DNA of 36,216 bases. It comes from RGIG1959 sp045604545 (GTDB taxonomy: Bacteria > Bacillota > Clostridia > Oscillospirales > Acutalibacteraceae). This document shows, one piece after another, positions 1-7,398 of this stretch. Under the pieces are notes generated by a model. The model was not told where the DNA came from and did not search any database. It saw nothing but the letters and a program-made list of their open reading frames with translations. Made by a program: the position numbers and the translations under genes. Location: NCBI GenBank assembly GCA_045604545.1, contig JAZUOG010000025.1, positions 1 to 36,216 on the forward strand. The letters are read 5' to 3'. Numbering within the stretch: the stretch's first letter is position 1; each line of letters opens with the position of its first letter.

Positions 1-449
1 ACGACATGGCTACGATCCGACTTAAGGACCACGGTGCCGATATCTCTGCCGTCCATGATCACCGAGTGCGTTTTGGCCATGTTTTGCTGAAGTGAAAACA
101 GAAAGGCTCTCACGGCCGGGATTGCCGAAACCGTAGAAGCGGCAGACGACACCTCCGGTGTTCGAATGCTGTCGGTAACATCTTCCCCGTTGGCGAACAC
201 ACGTTGTTCGCCGTCGCAATACTGCATATCAATGTGCAATTCTTGCAAAAAGCTCTCAACGGCCGATGGATCATCAACGTTCACGCCAACCCGTAAGGCG
301 CTCAGGCCTACTGCGCGATACAACGCTCCGGTATCTACGTAAATAAAGCCAAGCTTTCCCGCAAGAATTTTGGCGATCGTGCTTTTTCCCGCACCGCTCG
401 GTCCGTCAATCGCTACGGCGATCACATCTGCATGGTTCTGTGTATTCAT
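1..449 (-). CDS. cmk: Cytidylate kinase, N-terminal part (runs off window)
   Basis: Translating the minus strand from the ATG at 449 gives a protein opening MNTQNHADVIAVAIDGPSGA, followed by GKSTIAKILA and YVDTGALYRAVGL. This is the P-loop (GPSGAGKST) and the DTGALYR segment typical of cytidylate kinases, and IMDGRDIGTVV follows near residue 130-140. The enzyme phosphorylates CMP and dCMP in the cytoplasm for pyrimidine nucleotide supply. About 149 residues are inside the window and the C-terminal third lies beyond base 1. An AAGGTG-like ribosome site precedes the start. It lies 26 bases downstream of the BaiN-type flavoprotein gene, so it is probably cotranscribed with it. A flavoprotein-cmk arrangement is familiar in clostridial genomes, often followed by plsC and ispH (from memory). 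Confidence 0.95.
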   Translation of the reverse strand, partial: MNTQNHADVIAVAIDGPSGAGKSTIAKILAGKLGFIYVDTGALYRAVGLSALRVGVNVDDPSAVESFLQELHIDMQYCDGEQRVFANGEDVTDSIRTPEVSSAASTVSAIPAVRAFLFSLQQNMAKTHSVIMDGRDIGTVVLKSDRSHV

Positions 450-475
450 TTTTCGCACCTTCTTACTGATAAATT

Positions 476-1711
476 TCACATCATCGCCGCCGCTTTTCCG
501 GCAGCCACGCCGGTAGAAAACGCAATTTGCAAGTTAAACCCACCGGTATATGCATCAACATCCAGCAATTCGCCGGCAAAATACAACGATGCAACCAATC
601 GCGATTCCATGGTTTTGGCATTCACTTCTTTCACGTTAACGCCACCCGATGTAACAATCGCTTCATCGATCGGTCGATAATCTTCGACCGTCATCACAAA
701 ATCCTTCAGCAAGCGCACCAACGTCATGCGTTGCTCTTTGGTAACGGCGTTGCATTGTGTGTGACTTCCCACTCTCCAACGAGATGCCGCGATGGCGATC
801 ATCGAGCGAGGCAACAACGTTGCGAGCATGGTGGATACCGATGCATTTTTGTGTTGAGACAATTCTCTGAGCAACCGTTCATCAAGCTGTTCTTCGGAAA
901 GTGCCGGTTTTAAATCCAGATGCAACCGATATCTTCCCGGCGACATATCGCGCATATGTGCCGAAGCGCTCAACACAAGCGGTCCGGTTACGCCGAAATG
1001 GGTAAATAACATTTCTCCCATTTCTTCAAACAACACGTTTCCCGTGACCGTATCCTCGGCACTCAACTTCACATTTTTCAGAGATAATCCCTGCATCTGA
1101 AGACAATCATACTCCCGCGTCACCAGCGGAACAAGCGACGGACTTATCGGAACGATCGAGTGTCCCGCACTCTGTGCCATTCGGTAACCGTCACCCGTTG
1201 ATCCGGTTCGCGGATAGGAACATCCTCCCGTACACAAAATTACCGCATCCGCCGAAAGGACAGCTCCGCTTTCGCATACAACGCCGACACATTTGCCGTT
1301 TTCTATCACCAAATCCATTGCGCGCTCACAAACAAAGGATACCCCGTTCGTTTTGGCATAGCGAACCAGCGCATCAACCACATCAACCGCTTTATCGGAA
1401 ACAGGAAACACGCGATTTCCTCTTTCCACCTTTGTTTCAACACCGTACTGTAACAACAGCGCGCGAATATCCTCTGCATCAAACGCCGATAAGGCGCTGT
1501 ACAAAAAGCGACCGTTGGACGGAACGTTGGCGATCATTTCTTGTAAATCACAGGCATTTGTGACGTTGCAACGCCCTTTTCCCGTGATCATAACCTTTCT
1601 GGCAGGGCGAGCGTTCCGCTCAACCACCGTCACCTGAGCGCCATACATTGCCGCCGTGCCTGCCGCCAAAAGTCCTGCCGCACCGCCGCCGATCACCAAC
1701 ACCCTGCTCAT
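476..1711 (-). CDS. BaiN/HI0933-family NAD(P)/FAD-dependent oxidoreductase
   Basis: A 411-residue flavoprotein, the usual length for the HI0933/YhiN/BaiN family. The N-terminus has the dinucleotide-binding motif VLVIGGGAAGLLAA (residues 4-17) and an acidic residue ending strand 2 (VVER). Next comes the family signature ITGKGRCNVTNAC near residue 42-54. The C-terminus has the second FAD-contact region GELLDVDAYTGGFNLQIA with a Gly-rich close. Members bind FAD; BaiN of Clostridium scindens was linked to bile-acid dehydroxylation, but most homologues have no known substrate and this one should not be assigned to bile acids on sequence alone. The start ATG shares ATGA with the stop of the upstream RpiR gene, indicating translational coupling, and cmk follows 26 bases downstream. 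Confidence 0.9.
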   Translation of the reverse strand: MSRVLVIGGGAAGLLAAGTAAMYGAQVTVVERNARPARKVMITGKGRCNVTNACDLQEMIANVPSNGRFLYSALSAFDAEDIRALLLQYGVETKVERGNRVFPVSDKAVDVVDALVRYAKTNGVSFVCERAMDLVIENGKCVGVVCESGAVLSADAVILCTGGCSYPRTGSTGDGYRMAQSAGHSIVPISPSLVPLVTREYDCLQMQGLSLKNVKLSAEDTVTGNVLFEEMGEMLFTHFGVTGPLVLSASAHMRDMSPGRYRLHLDLKPALSEEQLDERLLRELSQHKNASVSTMLATLLPRSMIAIAASRWRVGSHTQCNAVTKEQRMTLVRLLKDFVMTVEDYRPIDEAIVTSGGVNVKEVNAKTMESRLVASLYFAGELLDVDAYTGGFNLQIAFSTGVAAGKAAAMM

Positions 1712-2583
1712 GGCAAATCCTCCGCAGGGTCTTTGGCATACAAGCTATACGTATCCCACAGTTCTTCCAGCTCTGTCAGTTTCTCGCGGTTTTTATCAAG
1801 CGTTTTCACCGCAACCGCCACAATGAGCGCGTTGATAATACTCAAAGGGGCCACCAACGAATCCACGATCGTTGCCATATCGCTGTGTGCCAGCAATAAA
1901 TAATCGGCATATTGCGCAATCGGAGACAGTTGATTGTCGGTAATGGCGATGATCTGCGCTTTTCTGGAATGCGCAAAATGAAGCGTTCTGACCGCTTTGC
2001 TGGAATATCGCGGAAAGCTCAGCCCGATAAGCACATCATTTTCGTTGATATGGAACATTTCTTCCAGGATCTCCATCTCACTGGAGGTATATACCAAGTG
2101 AATATCTCCCAGCATCATTTTGAGATAATACGCCGTGAAGTTTGCAAGCGAACGGCAGCTTCCCGCACCGAAGATATACACTTTTCGTGCATTGATAACG
2201 GCATCAACAGCTTTGTTGAACGTGTCTTTCGGAAGTTCTTCGAGAGTTTGCCTGAGATTAGCAATATCCGACTGAAGGACATTTTCGAGCACATCGTCAT
2301 CAGCCATTCTTGACTTTGTCACTTCGATGCGTTGGATAGAATTCAGTTTGCTTCGAATCAGATCCCGAATCGCTTTTTGCAATTTCGGATAACCATCAAA
2401 GCCAAGTTCCGCCGCAAAGCGAACAACGGTAGATTCACTGACACCCACCGTCTCGCCCAATTTAAACGCCGTCATAAACGCCGCTTCATCTGCGTGATCC
2501 AAAATAAATTGCGCAATACGCTTTTGTCCCTTTGAGAAGCCACCCATTCGGGACAGAATACGCGACGACAAATTCGATTTCAC
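1708..2583 (-). CDS. RpiR-family transcriptional regulator (HTH + SIS)
   Basis: A 291-residue protein with the two-domain MurR/RpiR plan. An N-terminal HTH_6 domain covers about residues 10-80 (SKGQKRIAQFIL, then VGVSESTVVRFAAELGF as the recognition helix). A sugar-isomerase (SIS) fold covers about residues 125-255, with VYIFGAGSCRSLANF and VLIGLSFPRYS as the phosphosugar-binding loops. Family members sense phosphorylated sugars or amino sugars and usually repress or activate nearby catabolic genes. No sugar gene is adjacent here: the downstream genes are a flavoprotein and cmk. The start is the GTG at 2583, supported by GAAGGGG about 8 bases upstream and by a good promoter at 2637-2665. It is first in its operon, so autoregulation is plausible. 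Confidence 0.92.
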   Translation of the reverse strand: MKSNLSSRILSRMGGFSKGQKRIAQFILDHADEAAFMTAFKLGETVGVSESTVVRFAAELGFDGYPKLQKAIRDLIRSKLNSIQRIEVTKSRMADDDVLENVLQSDIANLRQTLEELPKDTFNKAVDAVINARKVYIFGAGSCRSLANFTAYYLKMMLGDIHLVYTSSEMEILEEMFHINENDVLIGLSFPRYSSKAVRTLHFAHSRKAQIIAITDNQLSPIAQYADYLLLAHSDMATIVDSLVAPLSIINALIVAVAVKTLDKNREKLTELEELWDTYSLYAKDPAEDLP

Positions 2584-2629
2584 GAAAAAAACCCCTTCGC
2601 GGTAATGCTGTGTATTTCAAAAACAATAG

Positions 2630-2640
2630 TGATATTATCA
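2630..2640. promoter_or_regulatory. Small palindrome overlapping the -10 element (possible RpiR operator)
   Basis: TGATATTATCA is a perfect 5+1+5 palindrome that overlaps the -10 box of the regulator's own promoter. The position suits autorepression, but the site is short and AT-rich, so it could be chance. Confidence 0.3.
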
Positions 2641-2665
2641 TACCAAAAACAAACCAAAAATGCAA
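2637..2665 (-). promoter_or_regulatory. Sigma-A-type promoter of the rpiR-flavoprotein-cmk operon
   Basis: On the minus strand TTGCAT (2665-2660) is followed by a 17-base spacer and TATGAT (2642-2637), about 55 bases before the GTG start of the regulator. Four of six -35 bases and five of six -10 bases match consensus. Confidence 0.7.
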
Positions 2666-2688
2666 GTCAAAAACGCGAACTTGCAAAA

Positions 2689-2717
2689 GATCCAACCGTC
2701 CTTCGGACGATCGGATC
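2689..2717 (-). terminator. Rho-independent terminator of the DUF5685 cassette
   Basis: Read leftwards, a 13-bp stem (with two G-T pairs) closes on a GAA loop: GATCCGATCGTCC then GGACGGTTGGATC. It is followed by TTTT and a T-rich stretch. It lies just past the stop codon of the zinc-ribbon protein at 2726 and before the promoter of the rpiR operon. Confidence 0.75.
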
Positions 2718-2725
2718 TTTGCGTA

Positions 2726-4000
2726 TCATGCAGTATACTCCACTTTCATTTTTAAAAGCGCACTTCCTTGACCATCAAACACAAAGCGCACTTTATGGCC
2801 GTTTTCAAATTGATAGGCCAACACCAGAATATCGGTCGGCGATTCCTTGTAATCTTCATTGGCTTTGCCGAAATACTGCTTCACCGTGTCGTACGACATC
2901 GTTCCGTCAATACATTCATAGCAATACGCCAAACGGGTATTCTCATCGGAAAAATCAATCTCTGACGCGATAACAGCCCCCTGCGCATCGGTTTTCACCG
3001 TCACCGCACCGAAACGGTATGTTTTCATCTCGTCTTCGACAACAGTTTCTGCCGTTTCTTTCAGTGTCGCCTTCACATCGTCTATATGAACAAATTCCGA
3101 TACGTCAATACCGGGAGACAACGGCAACACCTGAGGCACCATCGCTTCATTCATCGCCAGTGAGTGAACACCCTCGGGAAGCGGAATGTTGTCGTTGACA
3201 ATTACATCAACATCGATCGCACCGTCACGAAAATGAAGATTACCGTTACCGCTGTGACCGAAGCCATCATCTTCAAACGCAAACGAAATCGAATCACCAA
3301 CTGTTTTTGCGGTGATATCCTTAGCAGATGCGGCATTTCCGTCAACATAAGAGAACAAGTCAAAGATCACATGATCTTTTGTAACTTCATGAATATGCAG
3401 AAGAAATCCACCCTGAGCGGCGACATCTTTCTTACCGACACTGTCTTCATCGACCCATTTTATGCCGAGATATTCCTTGACCCAAGAGCAATCCACTTGA
3501 TCCTCAGCCACATCTCCAACCGTCGGAAGGGTGGAATTCTGTGTCGTTTCCGAACCGGAATTCTCGTCCGAACGATCCTCTCGAAACGCCAACAGATACA
3601 GCAGCACCGCCGTAATAACAACGAACACCGTCACACTGTACATCACCAGTCTCAATCGTCCTCGACGAGGTACTTCTTGTGTATCCGGTTTCTGTTCCGA
3701 TTCCTGTGGATCCCCGCAAGAATTCACAGTCACCACATCGGTGCTGTCCGCATCGGCAATACCGTCAATCTGCTCCGACTCCTGGATAGCCGCTGTTTCT
3801 TCCGTTTCGGGAAGATCACCTTCAGCAACCGCCACCTCTTCGTTCGCGCCTTCTACAACAACGGTTTCGTCGACAACAAGAAGCTCGTCGTCCTCCTTGC
3901 CGATCAACCGTCGATCTTCAAAACAATGGGAACACTGCGGACAAGCAGACGCTTCCGGGGTCACACGTCTGCCGCAGTTCGGACAGCGCTTTTTTGCCAT
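2726..4000 (-). CDS. Zinc-ribbon, single-pass membrane protein of unknown function
   Basis: A 424-residue protein. Residues 6-26 contain CPNCGRR and CPQCSHC, a zinc-ribbon of the type placed at the N-terminus of many Gram-positive membrane proteins. Residues about 35-112 are very acidic and low in complexity. RRGRLR then precedes one hydrophobic segment (about 117-139), so the N-terminus should be cytoplasmic and the remaining 280 residues outside. The outer part has a Ser/Thr-rich linker and two domains of no family I recognise. The ATG at 4000 is preferred because GAGGAG lies 8 bases upstream; an in-frame GTG three codons earlier would overlap that site. It is the last gene of the DUF5685 cassette, before a terminator. 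No function can be assigned. Confidence 0.8.
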   Translation of the reverse strand: MAKKRCPNCGRRVTPEASACPQCSHCFEDRRLIGKEDDELLVVDETVVVEGANEEVAVAEGDLPETEETAAIQESEQIDGIADADSTDVVTVNSCGDPQESEQKPDTQEVPRRGRLRLVMYSVTVFVVITAVLLYLLAFREDRSDENSGSETTQNSTLPTVGDVAEDQVDCSWVKEYLGIKWVDEDSVGKKDVAAQGGFLLHIHEVTKDHVIFDLFSYVDGNAASAKDITAKTVGDSISFAFEDDGFGHSGNGNLHFRDGAIDVDVIVNDNIPLPEGVHSLAMNEAMVPQVLPLSPGIDVSEFVHIDDVKATLKETAETVVEDEMKTYRFGAVTVKTDAQGAVIASEIDFSDENTRLAYCYECIDGTMSYDTVKQYFGKANEDYKESPTDILVLAYQFENGHKVRFVFDGQGSALLKMKVEYTA

Positions 4001-4025
4001 TTCTCCCACTCCTCACAATCTCACT

Positions 4026-4559
4026 TCAAAAACGAAACAACTGTTTCACATAAGGGTGTAATCGCAAACGATAAAAAGCTCCCACCTGCAAAAGCGCTCT
4101 GTCATATAATACAAATACCGCGTTTCCTGCAAGCAACAGCGCCCACGGCAAATACATTCCCGCAATCATAAAGTTCTCTTTTTCAAGTCCCACAACATAC
4201 AAAAGAAGCAGAAATCCGCCAATCATCGCAGCATTGAAAACCAACAATTTCACGACCCACGCAAGAGCCGTATTACGCCACAGCTCAATGCGCAATTGAA
4301 TGATCGGATAATAGCCGAAAAACAACACAAACAACAATTTTGCTTCCGGATCGGGTGTGATCAACAGCGATAAAAGTGCCGTCACGGCATAACAAATCAC
4401 ACCATAACGAACACCGAGTTCAAGCGTTGCCGCTACAAACACCAATCCCGCCAATGCCGCCAGCGCATACGTGGCATACGGAAACAATGAAGCGAGAAGG
4501 ATCACCGTGGCAATAGCACACAGAATTCCGCAAAACGCCATTCGTTGTGACATTTTCAT
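4026..4559 (-). CDS. Polytopic membrane protein, ECF-S-like, function unknown
   Basis: A 177-residue protein that is almost entirely hydrophobic, with about five or six membrane segments: CGILCAIATVILLASLF, ALAALAGLVFVAATLE, YGVICYAVTALLSLLI, LLFVLFFGYYPIIQ, LLVFNAAMIGGFLLLLYVV and LPWALLLAGNAVFVLYD. The small size, the helix-by-helix layout and the GYYP motif recall a widespread clostridial family resembling substrate-binding (S) subunits of ECF transporters. No substrate can be named and no energising module is nearby. The ATG at 4559 is preferred, with GGTGGGAGAG a few bases upstream. It sits between the J-like gene (17 bases before it) and the zinc-ribbon gene (25 bases after it), so it is part of one operon. 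Confidence 0.8.
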   Translation of the reverse strand: MKMSQRMAFCGILCAIATVILLASLFPYATYALAALAGLVFVAATLELGVRYGVICYAVTALLSLLITPDPEAKLLFVLFFGYYPIIQLRIELWRNTALAWVVKLLVFNAAMIGGFLLLLYVVGLEKENFMIAGMYLPWALLLAGNAVFVLYDRALLQVGAFYRLRLHPYVKQLFRF

Positions 4560-4575
4560 GCGTATCTCTCCCACC

Positions 4576-5157
4576 TCAGCAACAAGCGATCAGATCGCCG
4601 CCCATACATTCACAGCAACAATCCGCACAAATGAGTCCCTGACACACATCGCACGTTGAGCACCCTGCCGCAGGGCGACCGCTGTGAACCGTGTAACCAC
4701 CGCTTCTCTGTTGCGACATACGATTATACGCCTGACGATACTCCATATTCTGCGGATCCATGCTCACAGCCTGATGAAAATGCTGAGAGGCTTCCTCAAG
4801 CCAGCCTTTTTGATACAGCACGACACCTTTCAGATAATGCCATTCCGCATTGCGAGACATACTCGGAATACCATCAAGCAATTCCTCTGCTTGTGCATAA
4901 CGCCGTTGAGAAACCAGGTGACGAATATCCGTATACTGCGCATATCCGGCATTATTGGCTCCGTGTCCCTGTCTCTCACGCACGATCGTATCATAGGCAT
5001 CGTTGAGTTCTTTCATCTTCTCCTGTGAAGACGATGACATTGATGCATCTGCACCATTATTATATTGATATTCTCTTGCAAGGTTGCGATAAGCGTTTTT
5101 AATTTCTTCGTCGGTCGCCGAGGGACTGACACCAAGCACTTCATACGGATTCCTCAT
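4576..5157 (-). CDS. J-like protein lacking HPD, with TPR-like middle and Cys-rich tail
   Basis: A 193-residue protein. Residues 1-65 align with a J domain: NPYEVLGVSPSATDEEIKNA, YRNLAREY, then ELNDAYDTI. The HPD tripeptide that stimulates DnaK is replaced by Q31-Y32-N33, followed by a Ser-rich loop. DnaK activation is therefore unlikely, by established J-domain biochemistry. Residues about 74-150 are helical and TPR-like (RYAQAEELLDGIP, WHYLKGVVLYQKGWLEEA). The last 28 residues hold ten cysteines (166, 169, 172, 177, 180-182, 184, 192, 193), which may bind metal, and the protein ends in Cys-Cys. Its start overlaps the end of the DUF5685 gene by 17 bases. I recall J-like proteins with this tail next to DUF5685 genes in other Clostridia; this was not checked. 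Confidence 0.88.
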   Translation of the reverse strand: MRNPYEVLGVSPSATDEEIKNAYRNLAREYQYNNGADASMSSSSQEKMKELNDAYDTIVRERQGHGANNAGYAQYTDIRHLVSQRRYAQAEELLDGIPSMSRNAEWHYLKGVVLYQKGWLEEASQHFHQAVSMDPQNMEYRQAYNRMSQQRSGGYTVHSGRPAAGCSTCDVCQGLICADCCCECMGGDLIACC

Positions 5158-6034
5158 GACACTTCTCCTTTGTTTCTCCGTTCTGTATTTTCTGTATCAC
5201 CGCGGGAACACCGCGATAAATAATATTTCTCAATATCCCGTCAAACCGATATATCTTCATCTGTTCATAGCTTTCCGCACAAATGGCCATGCAGCCGTGA
5301 AGCGATTGTGCGGCATACGCGCGACTCTTTTCAAGTTGTGTGCTGTCGATGGTATCTTCTCCGATATAGTGAATATACGGATTATAATTGCCGCTTCGAA
5401 GATCCTCTTCCATATCGTCGGCCGCATCGGCAAGATAGATAAACCGACCGAGACAATACCCAAAACGATTCATGATGTCCGCGTCTGCCGGTGACGTCTT
5501 CGAGCATAACAATGTTGCAAGCAACTTTGCCGTAGGCTCCGCCGCCGCGTCAACGGATGCGGTTTTCCTGCTTTCAACCAACGCCTGCGCTTCCATATAT
5601 TCGTTAACAGCCTGCGCTTCAAGCGGTCGTCTTTTGCACGCTTTTTTATAGTCCCGTTTGACGAACCATCTCGCCACGCGTGCTTTCATACGTTTTAAAA
5701 ACCGTTCATCGGCAATGGTATCCGTCAATTTGTGATACACAAGAAGCATCGCCGTATCGGCGGCGTAATCCAACGCTTCATTCTCTATGTGATGACACAT
5801 GACCCTCTTCTTTGTGGGATTAAAGGGACAACGGCCTTGTCGGAATGTGACCTTATCTTCTTTCAGCGCCATGATCAATATCGCCAAAAATGTAAAATCA
5901 TAACTTAGCGTCATTCTCGCCGCAAAACCATATCGTTTTCCGAGCGTTTGGCATAAAGAGCAATACACGCCTCGGTAGGTTTCAAACTCAGCGATCGTCA
6001 AATCGGGCTTAAACGTTTTAATATACCCAAACAT
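5141..6034 (-). CDS. DUF5685-family protein, possible isoprenoid-synthase-like fold
   Basis: A 297-residue protein opening MFGYIKTFKPDLTIAEFETY, then YCSLCQTLGKRYG and MTLSYDFTFLAILI, which I recognise as DUF5685. Conserved-looking cysteines occur at 25, 28, 69 and 80. Two acidic motifs stand out: Y100-HKLT-D105-TIA-D109-E110 in one helix, and LA-D203-AAD-D207-MEE-D211-LRSGNY in another. Their order and spacing resemble the two aspartate motifs of squalene/phytoene synthases (DxxxD, then N/DxxxDxxxD), but the family has no assigned activity that I know. There is no signal peptide and no clear membrane segment. It is first in a four-gene cassette with the J-like and two membrane proteins. The 81 bases upstream hold a TATGAT box but no convincing -35. 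Confidence 0.85.
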   Translation of the reverse strand: MFGYIKTFKPDLTIAEFETYRGVYCSLCQTLGKRYGFAARMTLSYDFTFLAILIMALKEDKVTFRQGRCPFNPTKKRVMCHHIENEALDYAADTAMLLVYHKLTDTIADERFLKRMKARVARWFVKRDYKKACKRRPLEAQAVNEYMEAQALVESRKTASVDAAAEPTAKLLATLLCSKTSPADADIMNRFGYCLGRFIYLADAADDMEEDLRSGNYNPYIHYIGEDTIDSTQLEKSRAYAAQSLHGCMAICAESYEQMKIYRFDGILRNIIYRGVPAVIQKIQNGETKEKCHEESV

Positions 6035-6115
6035 ATCTCACATCACACATCTTTCGTTAGTAATCATACCGTATCTTAATCGTATGTGCTTAAACGAATT
6101 GTAAACTTTGCAAAA

Positions 6116-7390
6116 TCAGAGTGCGATGAGTCCTTTTTCGTACATAGAACGTGCAGCAAGAAGCACACCGAGCTTACCCGAATGAAAATTCAGTCCGCCC
6201 TGCATATATGCAGCAAACGGCTCTCTGAGCGGTGCATCTGCGGAAAGCTCGATGGAAGCTCCTGCCGTAAAAGCGCCCGCCGCCATAATAACCTGATCAT
6301 CATAGCCGGGCATATCCCACGGCTCGGGAACAACAAATGAATCCACCGGAGCGCCCTGTTGCATACCCTGACAAAATGCAATAAGGGACGGGGCATCACC
6401 GAGTTTGACGGCTTGAATGATATCCGCACGGTATTCGTCCGGCGTCGGCGTGACGTCATAACCGAAACCGGAAAACAGCGCCGATGCATATACCGCCGTT
6501 TTCAACGCCTCTCCGACAACGTGCGGTGCATGGAACAGACCCATATATAACGAGCGGTTATGTCCGAGCGAAGCACCGACCTCTCTGCCGAGTCCGGGCG
6601 TCGTCATGCGATACGAACATTTTTCAACCAATTCCTGCTTTCCGCAAATATAACCGCCGTTTTCGGCAATACCGCCGCCTGCATTTTTAATAAGCGATCC
6701 CGCCATCAGATCGGCACCGACCGCTGTCGGTTCTGTCTTTTCAACAAACTCACCGTAACAGTTATCCACAAATACGATGGCATCTTCGCGCACCTCACGC
6801 ACGGCTTTGATGATTTTGTCAATATCCGCCACCGTCAGCGACGGACGCAACGAGTATCCACGAGAGCGCTGAATATGTACAACTTTAATGCGTTTATCCT
6901 TACGCAGAGCTTGTTGAATCCCGTCAAGATCGGGACGATCGGCTTTCAGCGGAACTTCACGGTAACCAACGCCGTAATCCGCCAGCGATCCGTCGCTATG
7001 CTCGCCGACACCGATCACACCAAGTAAGGTGTCATACGGTGTTCCTGTTGCCGCCAACAGCACATCGCCCGGACGAAGCACCCCGAACAAAGCGATCGTT
7101 ATGGCGTGTGTACCGGAAACAATGGAATGGCGCACAAGCGCATCTTCCGCAACCATCACCTGTGCAAACAGCCGATCAAGCTCATCGCGACCTCTGTCGC
7201 CGTATCCGTATCCGGTCGTTGACACAAAATGACTTTCACTGACATGATGTTCAATAAACGCCGACAGCACCTTTTGCTGGTTGTATTCTGTGATTTCATC
7301 GATTCTTTCAAAAGCCGATTTACAACGCATCAGTGCTTGATCCGATGCCGTTTGCAGCTTTTTCGGAATGTCAAAAAACGGTGTATTCAT
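6116..7390 (-). CDS. Methionine gamma-lyase-like PLP enzyme (aluminium-resistance family)
   Basis: A 424-residue protein of the Alum_res/YnbB family, a fold-type I pyridoxal-phosphate group related to cystathionine and methionine gamma-lyases. It shows the family opening with TTGYGYGDRGRDELDRLFA (about residues 58-76), SGTHAITIALFGVLRPGD as the cofactor phosphate region, FVDNCYGEF with the Asp that contacts the pyridine nitrogen, and GSLIKNAGGGI with K235 as the likely Schiff-base lysine. The family is annotated for aluminium resistance from early work, but the natural substrate is unclear; a carbon-sulfur lyase role is inferred from the fold. It is the last gene of the uvrB-uvrA block, 8 bases after the GNAT gene. 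No clear terminator lies between it and the DUF5685 gene. Confidence 0.9.
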   Translation of the reverse strand: MNTPFFDIPKKLQTASDQALMRCKSAFERIDEITEYNQQKVLSAFIEHHVSESHFVSTTGYGYGDRGRDELDRLFAQVMVAEDALVRHSIVSGTHAITIALFGVLRPGDVLLAATGTPYDTLLGVIGVGEHSDGSLADYGVGYREVPLKADRPDLDGIQQALRKDKRIKVVHIQRSRGYSLRPSLTVADIDKIIKAVREVREDAIVFVDNCYGEFVEKTEPTAVGADLMAGSLIKNAGGGIAENGGYICGKQELVEKCSYRMTTPGLGREVGASLGHNRSLYMGLFHAPHVVGEALKTAVYASALFSGFGYDVTPTPDEYRADIIQAVKLGDAPSLIAFCQGMQQGAPVDSFVVPEPWDMPGYDDQVIMAAGAFTAGASIELSADAPLREPFAAYMQGGLNFHSGKLGVLLAARSMYEKGLIAL

Positions 7391-7398
7391 GATATGGA

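Noticed and set aside
476..1711. Bile-acid dehydroxylation role for the BaiN-like flavoprotein
   Set aside because: No other bai gene is present, and the family is widespread in bacteria with no bile-acid metabolism.
3164..4171. A 335-codon plus-strand frame across the zinc-ribbon protein gene
   Set aside because: Overlaps a gene with a zinc ribbon, membrane segment and good ribosome site, and itself is rich in His, Arg and Ser without domain features.
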